Shown piece after piece: positions 26,101 to 34,888 of a DNA stretch of 64,000 nt. Below the pieces are notes generated by a model. The model was not told the DNA's origin. It saw only the letters and a list, made by a program, of their open reading frames with translations, and searched no databases. Source of the stretch: Pedobacter hiemivivus (GTDB taxonomy: Bacteria; Bacteroidota; Bacteroidia; Sphingobacteriales; Sphingobacteriaceae); NCBI RefSeq assembly GCF_004331685.1, contig NZ_SJSM01000027.1, positions 1 through 64,000 of the forward strand, in the 5' to 3' direction. Within the stretch, counting starts at the first letter, position 1. Each line of letters begins with the position of its first letter. Both the position numbers and the translations under genes were made by a program.

Positions 26101-26500
26101 AACCATCGGGAGTACAGAACCTTCTGCAGCTATTTTTTATAACGATCAGCAACCGGATAAAATTTTCTATCAGGGGCTGGCGTGGAAAAAATTGGGGGAA
26201 CTGGAGAAGTCTGATCTGATTTTTAACCGTCTGGTTAATTATGGGCAGGAGCATTTAAATGACAGTGTAAAAATTGATTATTTCGCTGTTTCACTACCTA
26301 ATATGCTCATTTTTGAAGATGACCTGGACATAAGGAATAAGATCCATTGCAACTTTATCATCGGGCTCGGCCAGTTGGGACTCGGAGCAGAAGATGAGGC
26401 CAGGAAATCATTTTTAAAGGTATTGAGTCTCGATGCAGAACATGCGGGGGCAAAACAACATCTGGAAATCTCTAAACAAATCACAAATTTCACCAGTTAG
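23159..26500 (+). CDS. DUF5107 protein with long TPR array
   Basis: A 1113-residue protein without signal peptide. The first third (about 1-420) is a DUF5107 domain (ILPELGGRIQMAYDK; GLTGPWISGGIEFNWPQHHRP), a beta-rich fold resembling sugar mutarotase/GH65-like carbohydrate-binding folds. The rest contains about a dozen TPR-like helical pairs (for example CNNALGLWYLRRGKFAKSE; AYYNLGLCLMFQDQPDEA). Such proteins are common in carbohydrate loci of Bacteroidota but their activity is not established to my knowledge. It could be a cytoplasmic enzyme or a sugar-sensing scaffold. It lies 14 nt before the GH36 start, indicating a common operon. Confidence 0.8.
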   Translation: MKTLQVNVWEEEVMIPTYGIGKPEKNPMFFEKRIYQGSSGVVYPNPVIEKIYDEKVDKSYRGLFLENEYLKIMILPELGGRIQMAYDKIKQRHFIYYNQVIKPALVGLTGPWISGGIEFNWPQHHRPSTFAPIDYKIEENEDGSKTVWVNEVEQMFHTKGLAGFTLHPDKAYIEIKAKLLNRSSLPQTFLWWANPAVKVNDYYQSVFPPDVNAVYDHGKRDVSTFPIATGTYYKVDYSPGTDISMYKNIPVPTSYMAINSDYDFVGGYEHDSKAGLLHVANHHVSPGKKQWTWGHSDFGQAWDRNLTDEDGPYIELMTGMFTDNQPDFTWLMPNEEKSFTQYFMPYRDLGVVKNATKDVLLAFDTKGNLVELKIYVTSFQKHINIRLSYLGKELFKEQISIDPKEVYSRTVNIPEGVEENKLLLVITSEKGKELLRYEAACNKINEIPEPAKPAVAPEDTDNNEQLFLTGQHLEQYRHATYSPVPYYEEALKRDPKDIRCNNALGLWYLRRGKFAKSEDFFRKAIATSIQRNPNPYDTEAYYNLGLCLMFQDQPDEAYKAFYKSTWSNAWKDSGYFSVAQIDLARGDDQLALEHINLALDFNANNSKAYVVKAAAYRKTSQYDKAIAVSLAALERDPFNLGSLYELSLVYGSTGKPAECGNALDELIRLSRGYEQNFIAYALDYAAAGLYHEAADLLGHAIKGNSTHPLVYYHLASFSHYSGNAVQASKWLEKAASADSYLCFPNRLEEIKVLELAIKLNPEDSKAPYYLGNLFYDKRQYIDAISNWENSAKAGDSFPTVWRNLGIAYFNKLQDQQKALLCFEKAFELDPTDDRVLMELHQLYKRLNRKPEERLKFLEQNYEAVLQRDDVYLELISIHNFMGNPTKAMQLLGDRKFHPWEGGEGKASGQYVFALIQTAGIMIRDGYYNRAIEILNQAQVYPHNLGEGKLHGTQENDIFYLMGCAFDELGQHEQAMECYQKATIGSTEPSAAIFYNDQQPDKIFYQGLAWKKLGELEKSDLIFNRLVNYGQEHLNDSVKIDYFAVSLPNMLIFEDDLDIRNKIHCNFIIGLGQLGLGAEDEARKSFLKVLSLDAEHAGAKQHLEISKQITNFTS

Positions 26501-26513
26501 TTTTTTTACTAAT

Positions 26514-28718
26514 ATGAATCGCAATACAAAACTATGCTATACTTATGCGCCCTTATTGTTTATTTTAATAACCTTTAGTGCATTAAATACCGCAGCCCAA
26601 ACGACTATTCAAATAGAAACAAAAAGCAACGCCTTGGTATTACAGGCTGATGCAAAAGGAAATCTGGGTACCATATACTTCGGTAAAAAGTTGTCCAGTC
26701 CAGCTGAATATAATCTGATTCCTTCTGTGTATAAACAGTCAGATGATTATACCGGCGTTTTGAGCTCGGCTTATACACCTTCGGGATCAAGAAATCTATT
26801 TGAACCTGCAATCAGTGTAACCCATGCAGACGGCAATAATTCGCTTGATCTGCAGTATGTGAGCCATAAGGTGGAAAAAATAGCAGATGATGTTTCGCAG
26901 ACAAGTGTGCTTTTAAAGGATCCGGTGTATAATTTTGAAGTAATCCTTTATTACAAAACCTATTTCGCCGATGATATAGTAGAGCAGTGGAGTGTAATTA
27001 AACATAAAGAAAAAGGCAATGTGCTGCTTAATAAGTTTGCTTCGGCTAATCTGTACTTGAGAGCTGGCAGTTATTACCTGAAACAGTACTATGGGGACTG
27101 GGCCAAAGAAATGCGTTCTGAGGAAACAAAAATTACCCATGGGATCAAAACGCTGGATTCTAAACTGGGTACACGTGCCAATCTATTCCAGCCTTCTGTG
27201 TTTATGATTTCTCTGGACAGACCTGCTACGGAAGACGAAGGAACTGTGCTTTATGGAGCACTGGAGTATAGTGGCAATTTTAGAACCGATATAGAACTGG
27301 ACAATCTGGACAATCTGAAGATCATTTCAGGCATGAATAATTTTGCTTCTGCTTATACTTTAAAGCCCGGCGAAGTATTTACAACTCCGGCATTTTTATA
27401 TACCCTGTCAAGCACAGGTAAGGGAAATGCCAGCAGGAATATGCACAACTGGGCCAGAAATTATAAGATTCTTGATGGTAAAGGCCAAAGACTGACTTTA
27501 TTGAATAACTGGGAAGCTACTTATTTTGATTTTAACGAAAGTAAACTGTTTGAATTGTTGAAGGACACTAAAAAATTAGGTGTGGATATGTTCTTACTGG
27601 ATGACGGTTGGTTTGCCAACAAATATCCGCGTAATGGTGACGTTGCTGGACTAGGTGATTGGGAAGAAAATAGAACCAAACTTCCAAACGGGATATCATC
27701 ACTGGTGAAGGAGGCAAAGGACAATGGCGTAAAATTTGGCATCTGGATAGAGCCGGAGATGATAAATCCTAAAAGTAACCTGTATGAAAAACATCCCGAT
27801 TGGGTCGTTAAACAGCCAGCGCGGAAAGAATATTACTTCAGAAATCAGCTTGTGCTGGACCTTACTAATTCCAAGGTACAGGATTTTGTATTCGGCGTAG
27901 TTGATGACCTTTTTACTAAAAATCCGGACCTTGCCTATCTTAAATGGGACTGTAATGCCGTAATTTATAATGCGTATTCTGCTACTATAGGTAATCAGAA
28001 CCATTTTTACATCGAATATATGCGTGGACTTTACAAAGTACTGGAAAGAATCCGTGCCAAATATCCTGATGTGCCAATGATGCTTTGTTCAGGTGGTGGC
28101 GGCCGTGTGGATTATGCGGCGTTAAAATACTTTACGGAGTTTTGGCCAAGTGACAACACCGATCCTTTGGAACGTATTTTTATCCAGTGGGAAAACTCTT
28201 ATTTCTATCCTTCAATTACCTCATCAAATCATGTTACGGATTGGGGTAAGCAGTCCATCAAGTTTCGTACTGATGTGGCCATGATGGGTAAACTGGGCTT
28301 TGATATTGTAATCGGCCATCTGAAGGATAATGATCTGAAATATGTGCAGGAGGCGGTGAAAACTTATAATGCTGTAAAGCCAGTTATCTGGCAGGGAGAC
28401 CAGTACAGACTGGCCGATCCGCGTGAAAACAGCGTGGCTTCGATGTCATACGTCAATACAGATAAAACTAAGGCATTGATGTTTAATTATCTGGTTAGTA
28501 ACAGGTACGATGAAGGCAGCAAATTTCCAATCAAACTTAAAGGATTGGATGTAGCAAAAAAATATAGCATTAAAGAACTGAATGTTTATCCGGGGACCAA
28601 TTCATCTATTGACAGTTCCAAAAGCTATACGGGAGATTTTCTAATGACAGTGGGACTTAATCCTGTTGTAAATTCGGGAAGGACCAGCGTGGTATTGCAA
28701 ATAGAGGAGAATAAATAG
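26514..28718 (+). CDS. Glycoside hydrolase family 36 alpha-galactosidase
   Basis: Start chosen at ATG 26514 (MNRNTKLCYTY), giving 734 residues with a signal peptide ending NTAAQ. A beta-supersandwich N-terminal domain precedes the barrel with DMFLLDDGWF, FGIWIEPEM, YLKWDCN (nucleophile Asp) and LCSGGGGR, then WPSDNTDP with the acid/base Asp. These are the GH36 landmarks. It would release alpha-1,6-linked galactose; some relatives act on alpha-GalNAc. It is the last plus-strand gene of the locus and meets the acyltransferase end-on. Confidence 0.9.
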   Translation: MNRNTKLCYTYAPLLFILITFSALNTAAQTTIQIETKSNALVLQADAKGNLGTIYFGKKLSSPAEYNLIPSVYKQSDDYTGVLSSAYTPSGSRNLFEPAISVTHADGNNSLDLQYVSHKVEKIADDVSQTSVLLKDPVYNFEVILYYKTYFADDIVEQWSVIKHKEKGNVLLNKFASANLYLRAGSYYLKQYYGDWAKEMRSEETKITHGIKTLDSKLGTRANLFQPSVFMISLDRPATEDEGTVLYGALEYSGNFRTDIELDNLDNLKIISGMNNFASAYTLKPGEVFTTPAFLYTLSSTGKGNASRNMHNWARNYKILDGKGQRLTLLNNWEATYFDFNESKLFELLKDTKKLGVDMFLLDDGWFANKYPRNGDVAGLGDWEENRTKLPNGISSLVKEAKDNGVKFGIWIEPEMINPKSNLYEKHPDWVVKQPARKEYYFRNQLVLDLTNSKVQDFVFGVVDDLFTKNPDLAYLKWDCNAVIYNAYSATIGNQNHFYIEYMRGLYKVLERIRAKYPDVPMMLCSGGGGRVDYAALKYFTEFWPSDNTDPLERIFIQWENSYFYPSITSSNHVTDWGKQSIKFRTDVAMMGKLGFDIVIGHLKDNDLKYVQEAVKTYNAVKPVIWQGDQYRLADPRENSVASMSYVNTDKTKALMFNYLVSNRYDEGSKFPIKLKGLDVAKKYSIKELNVYPGTNSSIDSSKSYTGDFLMTVGLNPVVNSGRTSVVLQIEENK

Positions 28719-28721
28719 CTG

Positions 28722-29801
28722 CTAGCTGCTGAAGTCAATTAGCTTCGTTATAAGCGATTTAAGTAAGGGCTGGACCTTCTTTTCTATATATTTATAAATG
28801 ATAAAGGAAAAAAGGATCATGACTATGGTGACAGCTGCTAAAAGAATATGTTTATTTATATGGTTGCCCAAAATCATAAAAGCACCTATTCCAAACCCGT
28901 GTATAAGATAAAGGGGGTAAGTTAGCACACCTAATTGAGCTACCTGTTTTAATTTGGAGAAGTCCAGTTTTTGTAACGCTGATAGCAGGAAAAAAAGGTA
29001 AAGTATTGTAACGATTATTATCATTATGTAACTGCGGTATGCATTTGCATCGTGATAATAATTGTTCATGTCTTCCATAATGACGATATCGTGCTTGATA
29101 TTCAATAGGTAACATACAGTCAGTAAGAGATAAATTTTCCAGGATGATGCATATTTAATACGTAGCAAATAGCACAACATACCTGCAATAAAGCAACAGC
29201 TGTACTTAGGCATCAGTAAAAAGTAGAAAGCATTACTGGCGGTATGTGGACCTGCGATAAAGGTGTAACCCAGCCACAGTAATATAATAGGCAAAAGGTT
29301 CTTCCAAAACTTAAGTGCAGCGATCAGTAGGATGATAAAATAAAAGCCAATCTCATAAGTAAGGGTCCAGAAAACCCCGTTTAGATCTGGCTTGCCAAAA
29401 AAGCCTTGTAACATCGTTAAGTTATAGGCTAACAGCTTAAAATTTGCAGCAGGAACTCCCGGTTGTGTTATTTTTCCAAAATATAAAATAGCGAAAGTAA
29501 GCAGACAGGCTGTCCAAAAGGCAGGATATAGTCTTGTTACCCTTGAAACAAAAAAATATTTTGGGGATTTATTCATGGAAGACATTAGTACAACATAGCC
29601 GCTGATCATAAAGAAGGCATCTACCCCGAGATACCCGTATCGTAACAACTTGTCTATGCCAAATTCGGGTGTTGAATATATCCTTGTGGTGAAAAAAGTA
29701 TAATGGTAAAACAGTACTGACAATGCCGCTAGAAACCGCATAAGATCTAATTCATAGAAACGGAAATGGTTAAACGGTACATAAGGATCTCTATTTTCCA
29801 T
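28722..29801 (-). CDS. Acyltransferase family 3 membrane protein
   Basis: A 359-residue multi-pass protein with about ten hydrophobic segments. Near the start it has LMRFLAALSVLFYHY, with the catalytic His of acyltransferase-3/OafA-type enzymes, then LGVDAFFMISGYVV. It probably transfers acetyl or another acyl group to a surface polysaccharide or to an oligosaccharide. Its end is 3 nt from the GH36 end (convergent). The substrate and any link to the sugar locus are unknown. Confidence 0.88.
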   Translation of the reverse strand: MENRDPYVPFNHFRFYELDLMRFLAALSVLFYHYTFFTTRIYSTPEFGIDKLLRYGYLGVDAFFMISGYVVLMSSMNKSPKYFFVSRVTRLYPAFWTACLLTFAILYFGKITQPGVPAANFKLLAYNLTMLQGFFGKPDLNGVFWTLTYEIGFYFIILLIAALKFWKNLLPIILLWLGYTFIAGPHTASNAFYFLLMPKYSCCFIAGMLCYLLRIKYASSWKIYLLLTVCYLLNIKHDIVIMEDMNNYYHDANAYRSYIMIIIVTILYLFFLLSALQKLDFSKLKQVAQLGVLTYPLYLIHGFGIGAFMILGNHINKHILLAAVTIVMILFSFIIYKYIEKKVQPLLKSLITKLIDFSS

Positions 29802-29821
29802 AGGGTAATATTAAGGAATAT

Positions 29822-29863
29822 ACTCATAAAAAAACGCTCCATTTGGAGAGTTTTTTTATGAGT
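29822..29863 (-). terminator. Long near-perfect terminator hairpin after GH31
   Basis: Two 19-nt arms (29822-29840 and 29845-29863) pair at 18 of 19 positions around ATTT, with seven-base A and T tracts inside the arms. It lies between the GH31 end and the acyltransferase start on the minus strand, and could work in both directions. Confidence 0.75.
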
Positions 29864-29888
29864 CATTACGATGATTATTAAAATCTTT

Positions 29889-32800
29889 TTAGAATTTAAC
29901 AGTATCTAGATTCTTGTCAACCAAGACGCCATCAATCGCTTTAAGATCAAATTTCACTTTCCGTTTCGCTTTCAATTTCAATATAAATAGATCTGCATTG
30001 CCTTCTAAGGTCTCTTTGTTTCCTAAGTTCACAAAAGTTGCATACAAGGCTTTATTTCCGTTCGTATGCAGTCTGTCGTAAGTTAGGTTCTCCATATGCT
30101 TCATGTTCAATGTTTGGACTCCTACAAACTCATAATCCTGTGGATTGTATGGCAATGCAAAACTTAAAGCATTAACAGATTTAAGGTCTGTGCCTTTCAC
30201 TTTAACTTCGATGATTTCACCCTTGTTATAGGTCTGTTTATCTGTACTGATATTCAATTTACCAGCTACTTTATCTATTTTAAGGTTACCAAACCCACCG
30301 TCGAGCTGTGTGGCGACCACCGAAATGTCGTAAGCGTCGATCAGGTTGTTTTTATTGATATCACCATTGCTGATATACCCTTCAAAGTCGGCATCACCTT
30401 TTCTCAACCCCGTGTAATTGGTATAAGACGTCAGGTCATTTCTGTCAATCAAACGGTCATTGTTAATGTCTCCAGGGAGATAACTTTCTGTTCCCGGAAC
30501 TTTGAATACATATAATTCACGACCTGAGCCAAAACCGCCCACACCATCTGTAATCGCAATTTTGAGGTAACGCGTTGATGGATGGTCAGCGAAGTTGAAT
30601 ATTTTAACTTCGTCGCTGTTTGCCCAGTCAAAAGAGCCGGCTGTGGTCCAGGTTTCCTTATTGTTACTATAGAATACCTTGCCTTTCAATAATATGCCAT
30701 TTCCTTTCCCTATACGAGGTAGGTAATGGAATTTATCCAGCTGATGGATTGATTTTAGATCAAGAACCACATCAAAAGGCACCGATTTTGTACCCCATTT
30801 CGTATGCCACATGTTGCCTTCATCGAAATCAAACAATTTTCCGATGTGGGATCCGCCTTGATTTTCGGCTGTGGTTTTGGCAACAATTCCCGGGATTGCA
30901 AACTCCAGTGGGTTGGATTTAGTCGTTGCCTTGATTTCTGTCCAATCAGAATGTCCATCTTTATTTACTGCACGTAGTTTAAAAGAATAAGCTGTTTCTG
31001 CAGTTAATCCGTCAAATAACAGCGTGGTGTCTTTGATGGTGGTATAATGCATATCATTAAAATCTATTTCATAGAAATCGGCATGATTAACCTTTTCCCA
31101 TGTTGGTTTCAAGGTATAAGCTTCTGTATTATGGGCCGTAATCTGGGCATTAACAGGGGGAGTCAATTTTCCAGATGAGATTAGTTGTTTATTTGCTGGT
31201 TCATATATGAATCCTTCAATAAGGAGGTTTACTGGGTTTATAGTAATGTCGGTAGCACCAAGTTTTACTAGAAGCTGCGGGTTCTTGGCGATGACTACTT
31301 TCTCAAACTCGCTTCCCTTAGTTGCAAACTTATTTAAGTTAGGAGCCACATCGTAGAAGTATACGTTTTCCTTCTTTAAAAAGTCATCCATTGAATTTAC
31401 TTCGGTCAGTTTGACTTTATTTCCTCCGATTTTAGCGGATATTTTTTTCGGTTTTGTCGTTATATTTATTTTAAACTCCGTGGCTTTTTCTTTTACGAAA
31501 CCATCGAAATTACCCTTTGAAGGATGAATAGTAATGAGTGCAGCGTTCTTCTGCTCAACCTCAGCTTCAATTAAGGTCGATACACCTTTACCTAATTTGT
31601 ATTGTTCTGTTATCCCATCATCATCATATTCTGTAAACGAACTCTTTTCAGACGGATAAATTTCATAAGTACGAACTCCCTTGTTGATCTCCTGGACATT
31701 ATTGTTCGGATTTGTCATTGGAATAATTGCTCCGCTTTTTACAAACACGGGAAGTTTCCATAGCAGGGCATCGAAATTGTTTAAGATGCTGTTCCCGACA
31801 TATTTTTCTCCTGTGAAGTAATCAATCCAAACCCCTTCCGGTAAATAGATTCCGTTGCGGATGTCATTGCCTTTCTCATCTGATTTAGTCGCCTTATAGA
31901 TTGGGGCAACCAAAAAATTAGGTCCATATAGGAATTGATATTGAGTTGCAGTTCCTTTGGTATAGGCATTCGGATATTCAAGGAACATCGCCCTGATCAT
32001 CGGTAAACCTGTCACCGCCTCCCTGGCAATGCTATAGGCATAGGGCATCAATTCAGATTTAAGCTTTAAATAGGTTCGGTTGATGGATGTGATAGGCTCG
32101 CCTAATGCCTGTGGATACTTCTCGTTAGATCCCCAGCCATCCATGTTCAATTGCATTGGAGTAAAGGTTTTCCATTGGAAATCTCTGGTATTGACTACTG
32201 TGTTTTTACCCCCAAAAATACCATCTACATCCGAAGTAATATTAGGCTGTCCGGATAAACCAGAGCCCAAATACGTCGGTATATGAAACCGAATATATTC
32301 CCATACGCCCCCGGTTTGGTCGCCCGACCAAATACCTGCATACCGTTGTGTACCGGCCCAGCCATCTAAGGATATAATGAAAGGTCTGCTGTTGTTTCCT
32401 TGATTAGACATGATTTGAGCCACATCTGTCACTCCGTTAAGTCCAAATGAATATCCAGCACCTACCCAGGCTACATCTGTTTTTAATACGCGGACTCCGG
32501 CACCCTTTACCTCTTTTAGGATATCTCGTTGCAATAAAGCGCTAACTTCAGGTTTTGGGTGAAGATCCGACTGTGTCCACAATCCAATTTCGATACCATT
32601 TTTCCGGGCGTAATCGCCTAAACTTTTCAGGTTTTGAATATTTCCATCTAAAGTTTCTGTTTGCCCATAGCCGGCGCCATAACCATCATTTGGCAGTATC
32701 CAGCCGAATGGCATATCGTTCTTTTTATACCGATCAATAACGGCACGGGCAGAAAATTGATAGTTGTTTTTTTCTCCGTTCAGGGATTCTTTTGTGCCAC

Positions 32801-33755
32801 CATTATCTTTTTGACTCTCTTTGTATCGTTTGCCGTCCTCAAACAAAATTCCTTTTTCATCCTCTTTCCAGAAATCCCGGTTGTAAGCATTTAAATGACC
32901 TTGATAAAAACCAAACTTAGGCAACAATACTGGGTTTCCTGTCAGCTGATAGAAACCATTTAAAAGTGCGGTAGCTCCGTCGCCGATCATAAAAAATACA
33001 TCCAGGAAATCTGTTTCGTGCGACAATTTTACCAATCCCTTTTCTTTAGCTCCAAAATCATATTTACCTTTTTTAAAGGTGTTCCACATTATGCCATAGC
33101 CATTAGAGGACCAATAGTAGGGCGTTGGAGAAGCTACACCTCCATCAGTCCAGCTGTTTTGATTTTCTATTGAAATTGATTTCCCTTTATGTGAAAAACG
33201 GCCATTTTGTACGCCGCCACCATAAAAGTATTCCTGAGGATTTTCTTTCAATGTCAGTGTTACTGCTGCTTTCTCGAAATTTGTTGGTGTGGTTTCTTCT
33301 AGAATAACAGCCTTGGTAACCAGGTTAATGATTTTTAACAAGGTGGTATTCTTGTCTATCTCCATAATGATCTTATCCGTGGATATCGTAACCAAATTGG
33401 CTCCGTCGGTTAGATTTAATTGTATAACCGGTCTTCTTGGGTTTTCTACCAATATTTTGGCTGCAGGTTTGGCTTCTGGATCCCTCATTATTCCTCCAGA
33501 ATTATCTTGAAAAAGTCGGAATATTTGATCGCTATAAAAATCTAATGTCAGTCGTTGATTGTTGGAGAGCAGGACCTCAATCACAGTTGGGCCGACCTTC
33601 TTTGCGCTAATGACTTTCTGATTTTGTTGTATTAGCTGTTGTGCGGCAGTTGTTTTTTGTACTGCCCAGGCTGGTGCATCAGAAATCAGTAAAGGGAAAG
33701 CTAGTGCAAGCAGTGCTGTGCGTTGAAGTTTAGATCGGCAAAATATTTTCATCAT
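29889..33755 (-). CDS. Multidomain GH31 enzyme with FN3, discoidin, dockerin and cohesin modules
   Basis: A 1288-residue secreted protein (signal peptide about 1-32). The order is an N-terminal beta domain, a GH31 barrel (about 250-680, with VLKTDVAWVGAGYSF as nucleophile region and WSGDQTGG near the acid/base), C-terminal beta domains, FN3 (about 860-945), F5/8-type discoidin (about 950-1095), a dockerin with two EF-hand-like repeats (DINNDRLIDRNDL, DINKNNLIDAYDI) and a C-terminal cohesin-like domain (about 1163-1288). GH31 includes alpha-glucosidases, xylosidases, galactosidases and GalNAcases; the TDVAW motif is unlike classical alpha-glucosidases and I favour alpha-galactoside or alpha-GalNAc specificity. 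It is transcribed against the SusC operon under its own promoter, near a LacI-type palindrome. Confidence 0.88.
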   Translation of the reverse strand: MMKIFCRSKLQRTALLALAFPLLISDAPAWAVQKTTAAQQLIQQNQKVISAKKVGPTVIEVLLSNNQRLTLDFYSDQIFRLFQDNSGGIMRDPEAKPAAKILVENPRRPVIQLNLTDGANLVTISTDKIIMEIDKNTTLLKIINLVTKAVILEETTPTNFEKAAVTLTLKENPQEYFYGGGVQNGRFSHKGKSISIENQNSWTDGGVASPTPYYWSSNGYGIMWNTFKKGKYDFGAKEKGLVKLSHETDFLDVFFMIGDGATALLNGFYQLTGNPVLLPKFGFYQGHLNAYNRDFWKEDEKGILFEDGKRYKESQKDNGGTKESLNGEKNNYQFSARAVIDRYKKNDMPFGWILPNDGYGAGYGQTETLDGNIQNLKSLGDYARKNGIEIGLWTQSDLHPKPEVSALLQRDILKEVKGAGVRVLKTDVAWVGAGYSFGLNGVTDVAQIMSNQGNNSRPFIISLDGWAGTQRYAGIWSGDQTGGVWEYIRFHIPTYLGSGLSGQPNITSDVDGIFGGKNTVVNTRDFQWKTFTPMQLNMDGWGSNEKYPQALGEPITSINRTYLKLKSELMPYAYSIAREAVTGLPMIRAMFLEYPNAYTKGTATQYQFLYGPNFLVAPIYKATKSDEKGNDIRNGIYLPEGVWIDYFTGEKYVGNSILNNFDALLWKLPVFVKSGAIIPMTNPNNNVQEINKGVRTYEIYPSEKSSFTEYDDDGITEQYKLGKGVSTLIEAEVEQKNAALITIHPSKGNFDGFVKEKATEFKINITTKPKKISAKIGGNKVKLTEVNSMDDFLKKENVYFYDVAPNLNKFATKGSEFEKVVIAKNPQLLVKLGATDITINPVNLLIEGFIYEPANKQLISSGKLTPPVNAQITAHNTEAYTLKPTWEKVNHADFYEIDFNDMHYTTIKDTTLLFDGLTAETAYSFKLRAVNKDGHSDWTEIKATTKSNPLEFAIPGIVAKTTAENQGGSHIGKLFDFDEGNMWHTKWGTKSVPFDVVLDLKSIHQLDKFHYLPRIGKGNGILLKGKVFYSNNKETWTTAGSFDWANSDEVKIFNFADHPSTRYLKIAITDGVGGFGSGRELYVFKVPGTESYLPGDINNDRLIDRNDLTSYTNYTGLRKGDADFEGYISNGDINKNNLIDAYDISVVATQLDGGFGNLKIDKVAGKLNISTDKQTYNKGEIIEVKVKGTDLKSVNALSFALPYNPQDYEFVGVQTLNMKHMENLTYDRLHTNGNKALYATFVNLGNKETLEGNADLFILKLKAKRKVKFDLKAIDGVLVDKNLDTVKF

Positions 33756-33870
33756 TTTAGTTTAATGGCTAATTGCGAGGGAATCTGTGTAAATAGATTT
33801 TGGTTTATACGCAATGTAAAGTTATAAAATGTAGTAAAGTAAGCGGTGTATGTGCCTAGATAAACACCGC

Positions 33871-33882
33871 GCAAACGTTTGC
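33871..33882. promoter_or_regulatory. LacI/GalR-type operator upstream of GH31
   Basis: GCAAACGTTTGC is a perfect 12-bp palindrome with the central CG typical of LacI-family sites, 116 bp upstream of the GH31 start codon. No LacI-type regulator is encoded in the window, so the binding protein would be elsewhere. Confidence 0.55.
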
Positions 33883-33983
33883 AATCCATTAATAATGACG
33901 CTCTCATACTGAAGACAACAAACATATTATCTCAAAAATTATCACAAGAATGGGAAATCATGTAAATTGCGGGAAAATCAACT

Positions 33984-34322
33984 ATGAGCACAATAAAGGT
34001 TATTCCGGAATACAAAGATTTTACTGAGTTTTACACTCAAGCAGTTCTTCCTTATAAAGAGCAAAATCCAACTCATATTCGACTAGACGGAAAAATGTTA
34101 GGAAGTACGAGAAATGTCTCGGCATATTTTTGGTATTTGGGCCAGAAATGGAAAGTTGATGCAGATACTTATATCGATCGTTTGAAATTAGCTTTTGAGG
34201 CTTGTAAAGCAAGCGATGAACCCTTCGTAATCAAAAATACCAGAGACAAAAAAGGAGATTGTTTGGAGATTAAGGGCCAGCCGATCAGAAATAAGAAGTT
34301 CTACGTTTATAAAGTAGGTTAG
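33984..34322 (+). CDS. Conserved-looking hypothetical protein
   Basis: A 112-residue soluble protein, mixed alpha/beta, with no signal peptide or TM segment. It ends 2 nt before the next gene, so the two are probably co-transcribed and perhaps translationally coupled. I do not recognise a family. Features such as RLDGKMLGSTRN and a basic C-terminal half (IRNKKFYVYKVG) do not point to a function. Confidence 0.7.
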   Translation: MSTIKVIPEYKDFTEFYTQAVLPYKEQNPTHIRLDGKMLGSTRNVSAYFWYLGQKWKVDADTYIDRLKLAFEACKASDEPFVIKNTRDKKGDCLEIKGQPIRNKKFYVYKVG

Positions 34323-34324
34323 AA

Positions 34325-34888
34325 ATGTCATCACACCATATCATCAGAGAAAAACAAGAGCCGGCACTTTACATTCATCAATTCGGGGCTTTTAATGAAG
34401 AGTATTTAGGGCAACTATTGGAATGGAGCCCTACTTTGATCGTTAACGATTCTGTTTACGAGAAGGCCATTAGTATGGGCTTAAAAGTTGATGCGGTAGT
34501 AAATGCTTCGGGCAATCATACTTTTCAAGAAAACACAAGAGTAATTGAAGTTAAAACAGAAGAGTTGGATGCGGTGTTAGACTTCCTGATTGCAGAGCAA
34601 TATCAGGCCGTTAATGTGATTGATACAAAAGCGAACTTAAGAGAGCTGGGTAGTTACATTTCCGAAATCAATATTGTGGTATTTACAGAAACGGAAAAGG
34701 CATATGCCATAAAGTCCGGATTTAAAGTATGGAAGCCCAAAGGCAGCATATTTAAAATCGAGGTGATCTCTTATTTCGAAACCAGCAACCTTAGACAAGA
34801 AGAAAATGGTGACTTTGTCGTTATAAATGATGGATTTGTAGAGTTTAACTTTACAACGGAGTACTTATTTATAAGCGAAGTATTATGA
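34325..34888 (+). CDS. Thiamine pyrophosphokinase-like protein (divergent)
   Basis: The 187-residue product begins MSSHHIIREKQEPALYI and includes LLEWSPTLIVNDSVYEKA followed by a sugar- or nucleotide-binding-like alpha/beta pattern, similar to Bacteroidota proteins labelled thiamine pyrophosphokinase. The catalytic GDFD-type acidic motif expected after VDAVV is replaced by NASGNH, so activity is doubtful. It overlaps the GNAT gene by 4 nt. It could be a non-catalytic homologue or a different enzyme; the TPP riboswitch genes lie far away at 58-62 kb. Confidence 0.5.
   Translation: MSSHHIIREKQEPALYIHQFGAFNEEYLGQLLEWSPTLIVNDSVYEKAISMGLKVDAVVNASGNHTFQENTRVIEVKTEELDAVLDFLIAEQYQAVNVIDTKANLRELGSYISEINIVVFTETEKAYAIKSGFKVWKPKGSIFKIEVISYFETSNLRQEENGDFVVINDGFVEFNFTTEYLFISEVL

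Noticed and set aside
24322..26254. Several minus-strand frames inside the DUF5107-TPR gene.
   Set aside because: They are shadows of a long, well-supported plus-strand gene and have no domain-like sequence.
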